Positions 1-7,221 of a DNA stretch of 64,000 nucleotides are shown in pieces. The first letter of the stretch is position 1. Each line of letters opens with the position of its first letter. Under the pieces are notes generated by a model. It did not search any database and was not told the origin of the DNA. It worked only from the letters and a program-made list of their open reading frames with translations. The position numbers and the translations under genes are program-made. The stretch lies in NCBI GenBank assembly GCA_023404705.1, contig JAEYAU010000057.1, positions 1 through 64,000 on the forward strand, written 5' to 3'. The DNA is from Pseudomonadota bacterium (lineage in GTDB: Bacteria; Pseudomonadota; Alphaproteobacteria; Rhizobiales; Xanthobacteraceae).

Positions 1-13
1 CGCGTACGGACTC

Positions 14-91
14 AGCACGCGTGCGCTCGGCGCGAATGGGCCCAGAGAACGACGGCGAGGGCCTTGGGCGCGCCGAGCACACCCTACGAGC
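14..91. repeat. Partial copy of an intergenic palindromic repeat
   Basis: The right end (75-87) reads GAGCACACCCTAC, and 14-31 contains CACGCGTGCGCTCGGC. Both strings recur in the same order in the gap at 16975-17101, so this is a second copy of that element. The left outer arm is absent here and may lie beyond the window start. It sits just past the 3' end of the leftward znuA gene, where such an element could act as a transcription stop. Confidence 0.6.
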
Positions 92-94
92 GTC

Positions 95-976
95 TCAGCT
101 CATCAGCGCGGTCGCGAGCTGCTTCACATTGTGGCGGATCATGTCGATGTAGCTCGGCGCATCGCCCTTCGGGTCGGTCAGCGCGTCCGAGTAGAGCGTG
201 CCGCCGATGCGGGCGCCGCTCTCCTGGCTGATGCGCTTGAGCAGGCGCGGGTCGGTGACGTTCTCGAGGAACACGGCCGGGATCTTCTGCTTTCGGATCT
301 GGGTGATGATGGCGGCGACGTCCTTGGCCGCCACCTCCGACTCGGTCGAGACACCCTGGGGCGCCACGAAGGCGATGCCATGCGCTGCGCTGAAATAGCC
401 GAAGGCATCGTGCGTCGTGATCACCTTGCGCCGGTCGGCCGGGATCTTGGCGACCTCGCCTTTCACCTCGGCCTCGAGCGCGTCGAGCTTCGCGAGATAA
501 GCACTGGCATTCGCCTCATAGCTCGCCTTGCCGGCCGGGTCGGCTGCGCTCAACGCGTCACGGATATTCGTGACATAGATCTTCGCATTGGCCACGGATT
601 GCCAGGCGTGCGGATCGGACTCGGCATGGTCATGCCCGCCTTCCGCTTGGCGCGCCTTGATGCCTTTCGTCGCGGCCACCACGGTGGCTTTCGTGGCCGA
701 GGCCTTCACGAGCCGGTTGATCCAGCCTTCGAAGCCGAGGCCGTTGGTGACCACAAGCTTCGCGGCCGCCAGAGTCTTCGCGTCGGCCGGCGTCGGCGCA
801 TAGACATGCGCATCCGCGTTCGGGCCGACCAGGATCGTGAGCTCCACGCGATCGCCGCCCACGTTCCGCACCATATCCCCGAGGATCGAGAAGGTGGCGA
901 CCACCTTCACCTTTTCCTCCGCGACGGCCGGCGCGGCGAGACAGAGCGACAGCAGGAGCGCAGCGAGACGCAGCAT
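95..976 (-). CDS. znuA: Zinc/manganese ABC transporter substrate-binding protein (ZnuA-like)
   Basis: This is the periplasmic receptor of a cluster A-I metal ABC importer (293 aa). A signal peptide occupies about residues 1-19 and ends APAVAEE. Likely metal ligands are H57 in NADAHVYAP, H123 in SDPHAWQ, H189/H199 in TTHDAFGYFSAAHG and an Asp near the C-terminus in LYSDAL. A short His/Asp loop (GGHDHAESD, about 113-121) is typical of zinc rather than manganese receptors. It is the last gene of a leftward operon after znuB (12 bp gap). Zinc as substrate is inferred from the His loop and the operator upstream of the operon. Confidence 0.9.
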   Translation of the reverse strand: MLRLAALLLSLCLAAPAVAEEKVKVVATFSILGDMVRNVGGDRVELTILVGPNADAHVYAPTPADAKTLAAAKLVVTNGLGFEGWINRLVKASATKATVVAATKGIKARQAEGGHDHAESDPHAWQSVANAKIYVTNIRDALSAADPAGKASYEANASAYLAKLDALEAEVKGEVAKIPADRRKVITTHDAFGYFSAAHGIAFVAPQGVSTESEVAAKDVAAIITQIRKQKIPAVFLENVTDPRLLKRISQESGARIGGTLYSDALTDPKGDAPSYIDMIRHNVKQLATALMS

Positions 977-988
977 GAAGTCCTCCGC

Positions 989-1858
989 TCAGGCTTCGAG
1001 ATGACGGCGCGGCATCAGCTGTCGCACGACGCCGCCGTAACGACCGAACAGCACCGAGACCGCATAGAGGCCGCCCGCGACCAGGATGATCGCGGGGCCG
1101 GACGGGATGCGCGCGTGGAACGAGATGAGCAGGCCAGCCGCGCCCGAGACCGCGCCCGTGACGATCGCGATCAGCACCATGGCCGTGATGTCGCGCGCCC
1201 AGAAGCGCGCCACCACGGCGGGCAGCATCATCAGCCCGACCGCGAGCAGCGTGCCGAGCGCCTGGAAGCCGCCGACCAGGTTCATCACCACCAGCGCCAG
1301 GAACGCGATATGCGCTGGCCCGCCGGCGCGGCTGACCGAGCGCAGGAAGCCCGGATCGACGCATTCCAGCACGAGCGGCCGGTAGATCAGCGCCAGCATG
1401 ACGAGCGAGATGGTCGTGATGGTCGCGATCAGCAGCAGCGTCTCGTTGTCGAGGGCGAGCACGCTGCCGAACAGGAAGTGCAGCAGGTCGACGTTCGTGC
1501 CCTTGATCGACACGATGGTGACGCCGACCGCGAGCGAGATCAGGAAGAAGGCCGCGAGCGAAGCATCCTCCTTCAGCTCCGTGGTGCGCGCCACCAGGCC
1601 GGCGAGCACCGCGATGACGAAGCCCGCGATCAGGCCGCCCGCCGTCATGGCGAAGAGATTGAGCCCCGCGAACAGGAAGCCGACCGCCGCGCCCGGCAGG
1701 ATCGCATGCGCCATGGCGTCGCCGACGAGGCTCATCCGCCGCAGCATCAGGAACACGCCGACCGGCCCGGCGCCGAGAGCCAGCGCCGTGGTGCCGACCA
1801 GCGCACGGCGCATGAAATCGAACTCGGCGAAGGGTGCGATAAGCGTATCGTAGATCAT
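989..1858 (-). CDS. znuB: Metal ABC transporter permease (ZnuB-like)
   Basis: An ABC-3 family integral membrane permease (about 289 aa) with some eight hydrophobic segments. The family signature GDAMAHAILPGAAVGF lies near the N-terminus. It forms the membrane channel for the metal delivered by ZnuA and is energised by ZnuC. The ATG at 1858 (MIYDTLIAPF) is preferred because an in-frame extension to 1909 would run into a palindromic repeat. It is the third gene of the zinc operon, about 130 bp after znuC. Confidence 0.88.
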   Translation of the reverse strand: MIYDTLIAPFAEFDFMRRALVGTTALALGAGPVGVFLMLRRMSLVGDAMAHAILPGAAVGFLFAGLNLFAMTAGGLIAGFVIAVLAGLVARTTELKEDASLAAFFLISLAVGVTIVSIKGTNVDLLHFLFGSVLALDNETLLLIATITTISLVMLALIYRPLVLECVDPGFLRSVSRAGGPAHIAFLALVVMNLVGGFQALGTLLAVGLMMLPAVVARFWARDITAMVLIAIVTGAVSGAAGLLISFHARIPSGPAIILVAGGLYAVSVLFGRYGGVVRQLMPRRHLEA

Positions 1859-1883
1859 GATTTGTATGAGTTTGGCCCACACT

Positions 1884-1967
1884 CCGTTCGTGCCCGCGAA
1901 AGCGGGCATCCAGGGCGACAGGCTCGCGCTCGCGGCCCTGGGTCCCCGCTTACGCGGGAACGAACGG
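1884..1967. repeat. Intergenic palindromic element (REP-like)
   Basis: An imperfect hairpin of about 84 bp. The left arm starts CCGTTCGTGCCCGCGAAAGC and the right arm ends CCCGCTTACGCGGGAACGAA followed by CGG, with CAGGGC/GCCCTG pairing inside. The cccgcg(a/t)aagcggg core is the kind of dispersed palindrome common in Bradyrhizobium-type genomes. It lies inside the zinc operon, between the znuC stop and znuB start, and may affect mRNA stability or relative expression. Confidence 0.65.
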
Positions 1968-1985
1968 AACTGAGTCCGATCAGGA

Positions 1986-2720
1986 TCACGCCGCGCATTC
2001 GGTGGCGGCCTCGTCGAAGGCCTCGCACATGCGCCGTGCTTTCAGGAGGTTCTCGGGCGTCATCACGGCGGCGGTCGGGCCCCAGGCGACCGGCTCGCGT
2101 GCGAGCAGCAGCGTCTCCGGGAAGCTCGAGCGCACGAGGTCGAGGTCGTGCAGCGCCGCGATCACGGTGCGCTTCTCGCTGTGCCAGCGGCGCACGAGAT
2201 CGAACAGGTCGGCCGCGGTCTTGGTGTCGATCGCGCTGAACGGCTCGTCGAGCACGATCACGCGCGCCTCCTGCAGCAGCAGGCGCGCGAACAGCGTGCG
2301 TTGCATCTGCCCGCCCGACAGCGTGCCGATCGGCCGCTCCTCGAAGCCCGAAAGCCCGACGGCCGCGATCGCGTGCTGCACCTTGTCGCGCTCGCCGCGG
2401 CCGATGCCGCCGAACAGGCCGGTGCGCCGCCACAGCCCCATCGCGACCATGTCGAACACGTTGATCGGGAACGAGCGGTCGATGTCGGCGGCCTGCGGCA
2501 GATAAGCGATGTCGCGCGGCGTGAGCCCGCCGAGATCGATCTGCCCGGCGAGCGGCTTGATCACGCCGACGATGCCCTTGAACAGCGTCGACTTGCCGGC
2601 GCCGTTCGGCCCGACCACGGCGATCAGCGCGCCCTGCGCGACCTCGCCGTCGAGGTGATGCACCGCCGGATGGCGGTCATAACCGAGCGTCAGATCCTTG
2701 AAGGCCAGCGCCGCACTCAT
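1986..2720 (-). CDS. znuC: Metal ABC transporter ATP-binding protein (ZnuC-like)
   Basis: Cytoplasmic ATPase (244 aa) of the zinc importer. The Walker A motif is GPNGAGKST at residues 37-45, the signature is LSGGQMQR and Walker B is VIVLDEPFSAID. A switch histidine follows in AALHDLDLV. The C-terminus is Cys/Glu-containing (CEAFDEAATECAA) without an obvious extra domain. It starts 3 bp after the stop of the small His-rich gene, so the two are probably co-transcribed and coupled. Confidence 0.9.
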   Translation of the reverse strand: MSAALAFKDLTLGYDRHPAVHHLDGEVAQGALIAVVGPNGAGKSTLFKGIVGVIKPLAGQIDLGGLTPRDIAYLPQAADIDRSFPINVFDMVAMGLWRRTGLFGGIGRGERDKVQHAIAAVGLSGFEERPIGTLSGGQMQRTLFARLLLQEARVIVLDEPFSAIDTKTAADLFDLVRRWHSEKRTVIAALHDLDLVRSSFPETLLLAREPVAWGPTAAVMTPENLLKARRMCEAFDEAATECAA

Positions 2721-2723
2721 GAC

Positions 2724-2909
2724 TCACCCGATGGCCCAGTAGACCGCGAGCCACAGCGCCGCGACAAACAGCGCCGCGATGGCGAGCCGCTGCCCCAGCG
2801 ACTGGCGCAGGATCGACGGCGACAGGGTCGCGGGCGGGTGCGCATGCCCCGGATGATGGTGGTGATGGGGGTGCGCCTCCCCGTGATCGTGATGATGATG
2901 TGTCGCCAT
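2724..2909 (-). CDS. Small His-rich single-pass membrane protein heading the zinc operon
   Basis: A 61-residue protein with a His-rich N-terminus (MATHHHHDHG, then PHHHHHPGHAH; 14 His in the first 25 residues). One C-terminal hydrophobic helix follows (about 42-60, LAIAALFVAALWLAVYWAIG). The gene starts about 20 nt from the Zur-type operator and ends 3 bp before znuC, so it is the first cistron of the importer operon. A metal-buffering or metal-presenting role at the membrane is inferred. I do not recognise a named family. A start 36 nt upstream (MLHYNICEFG) is possible but would cover the operator. Confidence 0.75.
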   Translation of the reverse strand: MATHHHHDHGEAHPHHHHHPGHAHPPATLSPSILRQSLGQRLAIAALFVAALWLAVYWAIG

Positions 2910-2928
2910 GGCTGTGCCAAATTCGCAG

Positions 2929-2945
2929 ATGTTATAATGTAACAT
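2929..2945 (-). promoter_or_regulatory. Zur-type operator overlapping the zinc operon promoter
   Basis: The sequence ATGTTATAATGTAACAT has perfect ATGTTA/TAACAT arms around a 5-nt centre and resembles alphaproteobacterial Zur boxes. On the minus strand it overlaps a plausible -10 (TATAAC, complement of 2931-2936). A -35-like TGGACA (complement of 2955-2960) lies 18 nt upstream. The arrangement suggests Zur-Zn blocks RNA polymerase when zinc is sufficient. No zur gene is in the window. Confidence 0.7.
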
Positions 2946-3056
2946 TCGGGGCTGTGTCCAGCCACCCCGACGTCGCGCAAATGTCATCGGGACCCGCCAG
3001 TGGTCCCGGCAACGCGCGGCTTGCCGGCCGCGCATCCGCTCGCATATTGGGCCGCA

Positions 3057-3557
3057 ATGTCCCGCGCTCCCGCCCGCAAACGCATTGCCAGGATCAGGGT
3101 CCGCGCGGCGCGCGAGAGCGATCTCGACGCGCTGCTGGAACTCGAGGCCGAGATCTTCGCCACGGACCGTCTCAGCCGCCGCGGCCTGCGCCGGCTGATC
3201 AGGAGCCCGAGCGCCGCGCTTCTGGTTGCGGTGCACGACCGCCGCCCGGCCGGTTATGCCTTGGTCCTGTTCCGCACGACTTCCGTCATCGGCCGGCTCT
3301 ACTCGATCCTGGTCGATCCGCGCGCAGCCGGGCGCGGCATCGGCACCGCCTTGCTCGCCGCCGCCGAGAAGGCCGCGCGGACGCGGCGCGCCACATCCAT
3401 TCGTCTCGAGGTGAACGAGAGGAACCGCCGCGCCATCCGCCTCTATGAGCGCGCGGGTTACCGGCGGTTCGGCCGTTACGCCGCCTATTACGAGGACGGC
3501 GCGCCGGCGCTGCGCTACGAGAAGCCGCTCGCACGGCCGGCCACCCGCGCGCGCTGA
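3057..3557 (+). CDS. GNAT family N-acetyltransferase, partner of the ATP-grasp ligase
   Basis: A 166-residue GNAT protein. The acetyl-CoA pyrophosphate loop is RAAGRGIGTALL, preceded by the beta-4 strand LYSILVD, and RAIRLYERAGYRRFGRYAAYYEDG forms the C-terminal half, as in RimI-type enzymes. The ATG at 3057 is chosen over an upstream GTG-type extension because the domain begins shortly after (IRVRAARESD). The next gene, 123 bp downstream, encodes a RimK-like ATP-grasp protein. GNAT/RimK-like pairs are known from genomic surveys of peptide-modification systems, but the substrate here is unknown. Confidence 0.82.
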   Translation: MSRAPARKRIARIRVRAARESDLDALLELEAEIFATDRLSRRGLRRLIRSPSAALLVAVHDRRPAGYALVLFRTTSVIGRLYSILVDPRAAGRGIGTALLAAAEKAARTRRATSIRLEVNERNRRAIRLYERAGYRRFGRYAAYYEDGAPALRYEKPLARPATRAR

Positions 3558-3680
3558 CGCGCCTGTCCTATGAAATGTGCGTGAACCATTTCGGCCGCAC
3601 TTCCTTGACAGCGTTGAGTCGGAGGATAAGTGAACGCCTGCGCGAGATATCGCGCGGTTGTTCCGGAAAGGGCTCTCTTC

Positions 3681-5141
3681 ATGACCGGCTGGGTCATTCT
3701 TGTCGACCAGCCCAAGGACTTCCCGAACGCCGAAACCCCGCACAAGGTGATCACGACGAGCGATTACCTCGCGCGTCCGCGGCTGTTCGAGATGGCGCGG
3801 CCGAAGCTCCTCAACCTGTCGCGCTCCTATGCGTACCAGTCGAAGGGCTACTACGCCTCGCTGCTGGCGGAGGCGCGCGGCCATCGCATCGTGCCCAGCG
3901 TCGAGACCATGCTGGAGCTGCGCGAGACCAAGCTCTATGAGCACGCGCTGCCCGAGCTGGAGGACGAGCTCAACCGCTGCGCCCGCCGCGTCGGCTTCCA
4001 GCCCGAGGCCGAGTTCAAGCTGCTGGTCTGCTTCGGCATCGCCCGCGACCCCCGCTTCGAAGGCTTCGGCCGCGCCCTGTTCGACGCGTTCCGCTGCCCT
4101 GCGCTGGAGGTGACGGTCGAGCCCGGCCCCTGGCTCTCGATCGAGCGCATCCGCCCGCGCACCATCACGCGGCTCGCCAATGGAGAGGCCGACTTCCTGC
4201 GCGAGGCCCTGCACAAGCACACCAAGCGCGAATGGCGCGACCCGAAGGCGCGCAGCATCGCCAAATACGACCTCGCGGTGCTGCATGACCCGAACGAGAA
4301 GCTGCCGCCCTCCTCGGTCTCCTCGATCAAGCATTTCGCACGCATCGCCGAGCGCCTCTCGGTCGATGTCGAGCCGATCACCCGGCGCGAGCTCGGCGAG
4401 CTCGCCGAATACGACGGGCTGTTCATCCGCGAGACCACCTCGATCGACAATCACACCTATCGCTTCGCGCGCCGCGCCTGGCACGAAGGCATGCCGGTGA
4501 TCGACGATCCGATCTCCATGATCCGCTGCACCAACAAGGTGTTCCTCATGGAGCTGCTCGGCCAGAACCAGGTGCCGATGCCGCAGACCATGATCCTGGC
4601 CGAGACCGCGGACCTGCCGAGGGCGATGGACGAGCTCGGCCTGCCGCTGGTCGTGAAGATCCCGGACGGCTCCTTCTCGCGCGGCGTCTTCAAGGTGAAC
4701 AGCGCCGAGGAGCTGCGCCGCATCGCCGACGAGCTGTTCGAGGAGACCGACCTCCTGCTGGCGCAGCGCTTCCTGCCTACCGAATTCGACTGGCGCGTCG
4801 GTGTCCTGTCAGGCGAGCCGCTGTTCGTCTGCCAGTACCGCATGGCGCGCGGCCACTGGCAGATCGTCAAGCATGGCTCCGACGGCTCCGCGCGCGAAGG
4901 CGGCATGCGCACTTTCGATCTCGCGCAGGCGCCGCCCGAGGTGATCGACATGGCGGTGCGCGCCGCCCGCCCGGTCGGCCAAGGCTTCTACGGCGTCGAC
5001 ATCAAGCAGACGGATTCGGGCTTCGTCGTCATCGAGGTGAACGACAACCCCAACCTCGAGCACGGCTACGAGGACCAGATCGGCAAGGACGAGATCTGGA
5101 TCAAGCTGCTGCGCTGGTTCATCGCGAGGTTTGAGCAGTAG
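3681..5141 (+). CDS. RimK-like ATP-grasp ligase with RLAN N-terminal domain
   Basis: A 486-residue protein. The N-terminal part (VILVDQPKDFPNAETPHKVI onward) matches the RimK-like ATP-grasp N-terminal (RLAN) domain. A carboxylate-amine ligase ATP-grasp fold fills the C-terminal half, with VKIPDGSFSRGVFKV as the ATP-binding lysine/glycine loop and VVIEVNDNPNLEHGYED as the metal-binding Asn/Glu motif. It probably adds an amino acid to a peptide or small molecule. The ATG at 3681 follows a GGAAAGGG ribosome site; an in-frame ATG at 3630 precedes the conserved domain. It lies downstream of a GNAT gene. Confidence 0.85.
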   Translation: MTGWVILVDQPKDFPNAETPHKVITTSDYLARPRLFEMARPKLLNLSRSYAYQSKGYYASLLAEARGHRIVPSVETMLELRETKLYEHALPELEDELNRCARRVGFQPEAEFKLLVCFGIARDPRFEGFGRALFDAFRCPALEVTVEPGPWLSIERIRPRTITRLANGEADFLREALHKHTKREWRDPKARSIAKYDLAVLHDPNEKLPPSSVSSIKHFARIAERLSVDVEPITRRELGELAEYDGLFIRETTSIDNHTYRFARRAWHEGMPVIDDPISMIRCTNKVFLMELLGQNQVPMPQTMILAETADLPRAMDELGLPLVVKIPDGSFSRGVFKVNSAEELRRIADELFEETDLLLAQRFLPTEFDWRVGVLSGEPLFVCQYRMARGHWQIVKHGSDGSAREGGMRTFDLAQAPPEVIDMAVRAARPVGQGFYGVDIKQTDSGFVVIEVNDNPNLEHGYEDQIGKDEIWIKLLRWFIARFEQ

Positions 5142-5149
5142 GGTCTCCG

Positions 5150-5264
5150 TCGTCATCCCGGCCGAGCGAAGCGAGAGCCGGGATCCATACCCCCTGTCGA
5201 TCCGTATCGCGACCACCGGGGTTATGGATCCCGGACAGCCGCTGCGCGGCTTCCGGGATGACGA
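5150..5264. repeat. Intergenic palindromic element
   Basis: A long nested inverted repeat. The outer arms are TCGTCATCCCGG (5150-5161) and CCGGGATGACGA (5253-5264). The inner arms are CCGGGATCCATA and TATGGATCCCGG. This 'cgtcatcccggcc' type is abundant in Bradyrhizobium-like genomes. It fills the gap between the convergent ATP-grasp gene and the creatininase-family gene and could serve both as a terminator. Confidence 0.75.
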
Positions 5265-5279
5265 GTCAGAGTCTTGCCC

Positions 5280-6080
5280 CTACTCCAACGGCCCCTTCGC
5301 GAGCCGCGCCAGATCGAAGCGATCCACCTCCGCCAGCAGCTCCACGAAGGCCCGCGCGCCGTGCGCAATCGCGGCCTTTCCCTTCTCGGCGCTCGCCAGC
5401 GTCGCATTGCCGACGGCGCCGCTCGCGTTCAGGTCCTGACTCATCCAGCCGATCGCGGTCGGACGATAGGCCGCGAGGTAGCGGAATTCCTTCTCCATCG
5501 CGATGGTCGCGGGCGTGAAATCGGCGGCCTTCTCCAGGCGCACGAGATCCGGGCGGGCCGCGAGCATGATCGAGGTCTCGATGTCGCCGCCGTGAATGCC
5601 GTGCTTGCGCTCGGCCGGATCGAACAGCCCGTCCGGATAGCCGAACCGGTGCCACGAGGCGGCGACCACCAGCATGCGCAGCCGCGCGCGCAGATCGCGC
5701 GCGATCAGGTCGACGACCTGGGTATTGCCGCCATGGCTCGACACGATCACGAGCTTGCGGATGCCGGCGCGCGCGAGGCTTTCGGCAATGTCGGTCCAGG
5801 CGCGTTTGGCAGCGTCCGCAGCGAGCGTCAGCGTGCCCGGAAACGCGAGATGCTCCTCGGACTGGCCGATGCGCTGCACCGGCAGAAACGTCGCCGGCAC
5901 TGTGTCGGGCAACAGTCTCAGCGCTTCGGCGAGGTAGGCTTCGGCGATGAACGTATCGACGCCGAGCGGCAGGTGCGGCCCGTGCTGCTCCACGGCCGCG
6001 ACCGGCAGCACCGCGATCCAACGCGATGTATCGGCGAAATCCTGCCAGCTCATGTCGAGATAGTCGCGTTTCGGCAGCAT
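5280..6080 (-). CDS. Creatininase family amidohydrolase
   Basis: A 266-residue metal-dependent amidase. Metal ligands are visible in AAVEQHGPHLPLGVDTF (Glu, His, Asp), in VSSHGGN and in HGIHGGDIETSIML (His, Glu). Family members hydrolyse creatinine or related cyclic or formyl amides (for example MftE or the FAPy deformylase), so the substrate cannot be assigned. The start at 6080 (MLPKRDYLDM) has a GGGAGACC upstream site and matches the family N-terminus. It diverges from an NMT1-type binding-protein gene, so the two may serve one nitrogenous substrate. Confidence 0.82.
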   Translation of the reverse strand: MLPKRDYLDMSWQDFADTSRWIAVLPVAAVEQHGPHLPLGVDTFIAEAYLAEALRLLPDTVPATFLPVQRIGQSEEHLAFPGTLTLAADAAKRAWTDIAESLARAGIRKLVIVSSHGGNTQVVDLIARDLRARLRMLVVAASWHRFGYPDGLFDPAERKHGIHGGDIETSIMLAARPDLVRLEKAADFTPATIAMEKEFRYLAAYRPTAIGWMSQDLNASGAVGNATLASAEKGKAAIAHGARAFVELLAEVDRFDLARLAKGPLE

Positions 6081-6196
6081 CGGTCTCCCTCGTGGGTTGC
6101 GACCGTATGACCCGCATGCGCGCCCGGCAAGCGGTGCCTCGTCAAGGGCGCTCCCCTCGCCTATGGTCGGGCCCGAGTCGCGACGAGGAGGCGGGA

Positions 6197-7204
6197 ATGA
6201 GATGGGTGCAGGCGAGCATGCTCGCCCTCGGCCTTGCAATCAGCAGCGCCGCCGCGCAACCGGCGCCGGGCGGCGACAAGGTAACGTTCGCGACCAACTG
6301 GCTCGCCCAGGCCGAGCATGGCGGCTTCTATCAGGCGCTCGCCGACGGCACCTATCGGCGCTACGGCCTCGACGTCTCGATTGCGCCGGGCGGACCGCAA
6401 GTCGACAACCACATCCTGCTGACGGGCGGGCGCATCGACTTCTACATCAGCGCCAACTCGCTCGACGCCTTCGCGGGCGTGGGGCGCAACGACTCCACCG
6501 TGGTGGTCGGCGCCTTCTTCCAGAAGGACCCGCAGGCCCTGCTCGTGCATCCCGTGAAGGGCACCGAGAAGTTCACGGACCTGAAGGAGCTCACCCTCTA
6601 TCTCTCGAAAGAAGGCCGCGCCACCTTCTTCCAGTGGCTGCGCTCGGAGTTCGGCTTCCGCGAGGCAAACGTGAAGGCCTATACGCCGGACTTCAAGGCC
6701 TTCCTCTCCGACCAGCGCTCCGCCACACAAGGCTATGTCACGTCGGAGCCGTTCGTGATCGAGCGCACCAGCGGCCTGCGGCCGCGCGTCTTCCTGCTCG
6801 CCGATCACGGCTTCAACGGTTACTCGACCCTGCTCGAGACGCGCCGCGACATGGTCGATACGAAGCCCGGGCTGGTGCAGCGCTTCGTCGATGCCTCGAT
6901 CATCGGCTGGTACAACTATCTGTACGGCGACAACTCGGCCGCCAATGCTCTCATCAAGCGCCACAACCCGCTGATGACGGACGCGCTGATCGCGACCTCG
7001 GTCGAGCGCATGAAGGAATACGGCATCGTCGACTCGGGCGACGCGCTCCGCCTCGGCATCGGCGCCATGACGGAAGCCCGCATGGCGAACTTTTTCGACA
7101 AGATGGCGAAGGCCGGCGTGATCCGCCCCAATCTCGATTTCCGCCGCGCCTACACGCTGCGCTTCGTCAACAAGGGCGTGGGGCTGGAGCTGCGCAAGAA
7201 CTGA
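6197..7204 (+). CDS. ABC transporter substrate-binding protein, NMT1/THI5-like (SsuA/TauA/ThiY type)
   Basis: A 335-residue exported protein with a signal peptide at about residues 1-20 (MRWVQASMLALGLAISSAAA). The NMT1 domain opens with VTFATNWLAQAEHGGFYQAL, the typical start of receptors for pyrimidines, sulfonates or nitrate. The start follows a GAGGAGGCGGGA ribosome site. No permease or ATPase is adjacent, so it is an orphan receptor. It diverges from the creatininase-family gene and ends 17 bp from the convergent chrA. Confidence 0.82.
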   Translation: MRWVQASMLALGLAISSAAAQPAPGGDKVTFATNWLAQAEHGGFYQALADGTYRRYGLDVSIAPGGPQVDNHILLTGGRIDFYISANSLDAFAGVGRNDSTVVVGAFFQKDPQALLVHPVKGTEKFTDLKELTLYLSKEGRATFFQWLRSEFGFREANVKAYTPDFKAFLSDQRSATQGYVTSEPFVIERTSGLRPRVFLLADHGFNGYSTLLETRRDMVDTKPGLVQRFVDASIIGWYNYLYGDNSAANALIKRHNPLMTDALIATSVERMKEYGIVDSGDALRLGIGAMTEARMANFFDKMAKAGVIRPNLDFRRAYTLRFVNKGVGLELRKN

Positions 7205-7221
7205 GCCGGACGTGCGATCCG

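Noticed and set aside
131..2239. 702-codon open frame antisense to the zinc transporter genes
   Set aside because: Its translation is Arg/Asp/His-rich low-complexity without domain signals, as expected from the antisense frame of GC-rich genes. The opposite strand encodes three intact ABC components.
2910..4484. Long leftward extension upstream of the His-rich small protein
   Set aside because: It reads antisense through the GNAT and ATP-grasp genes and across the Zur box. Only the last 61 codons look real.
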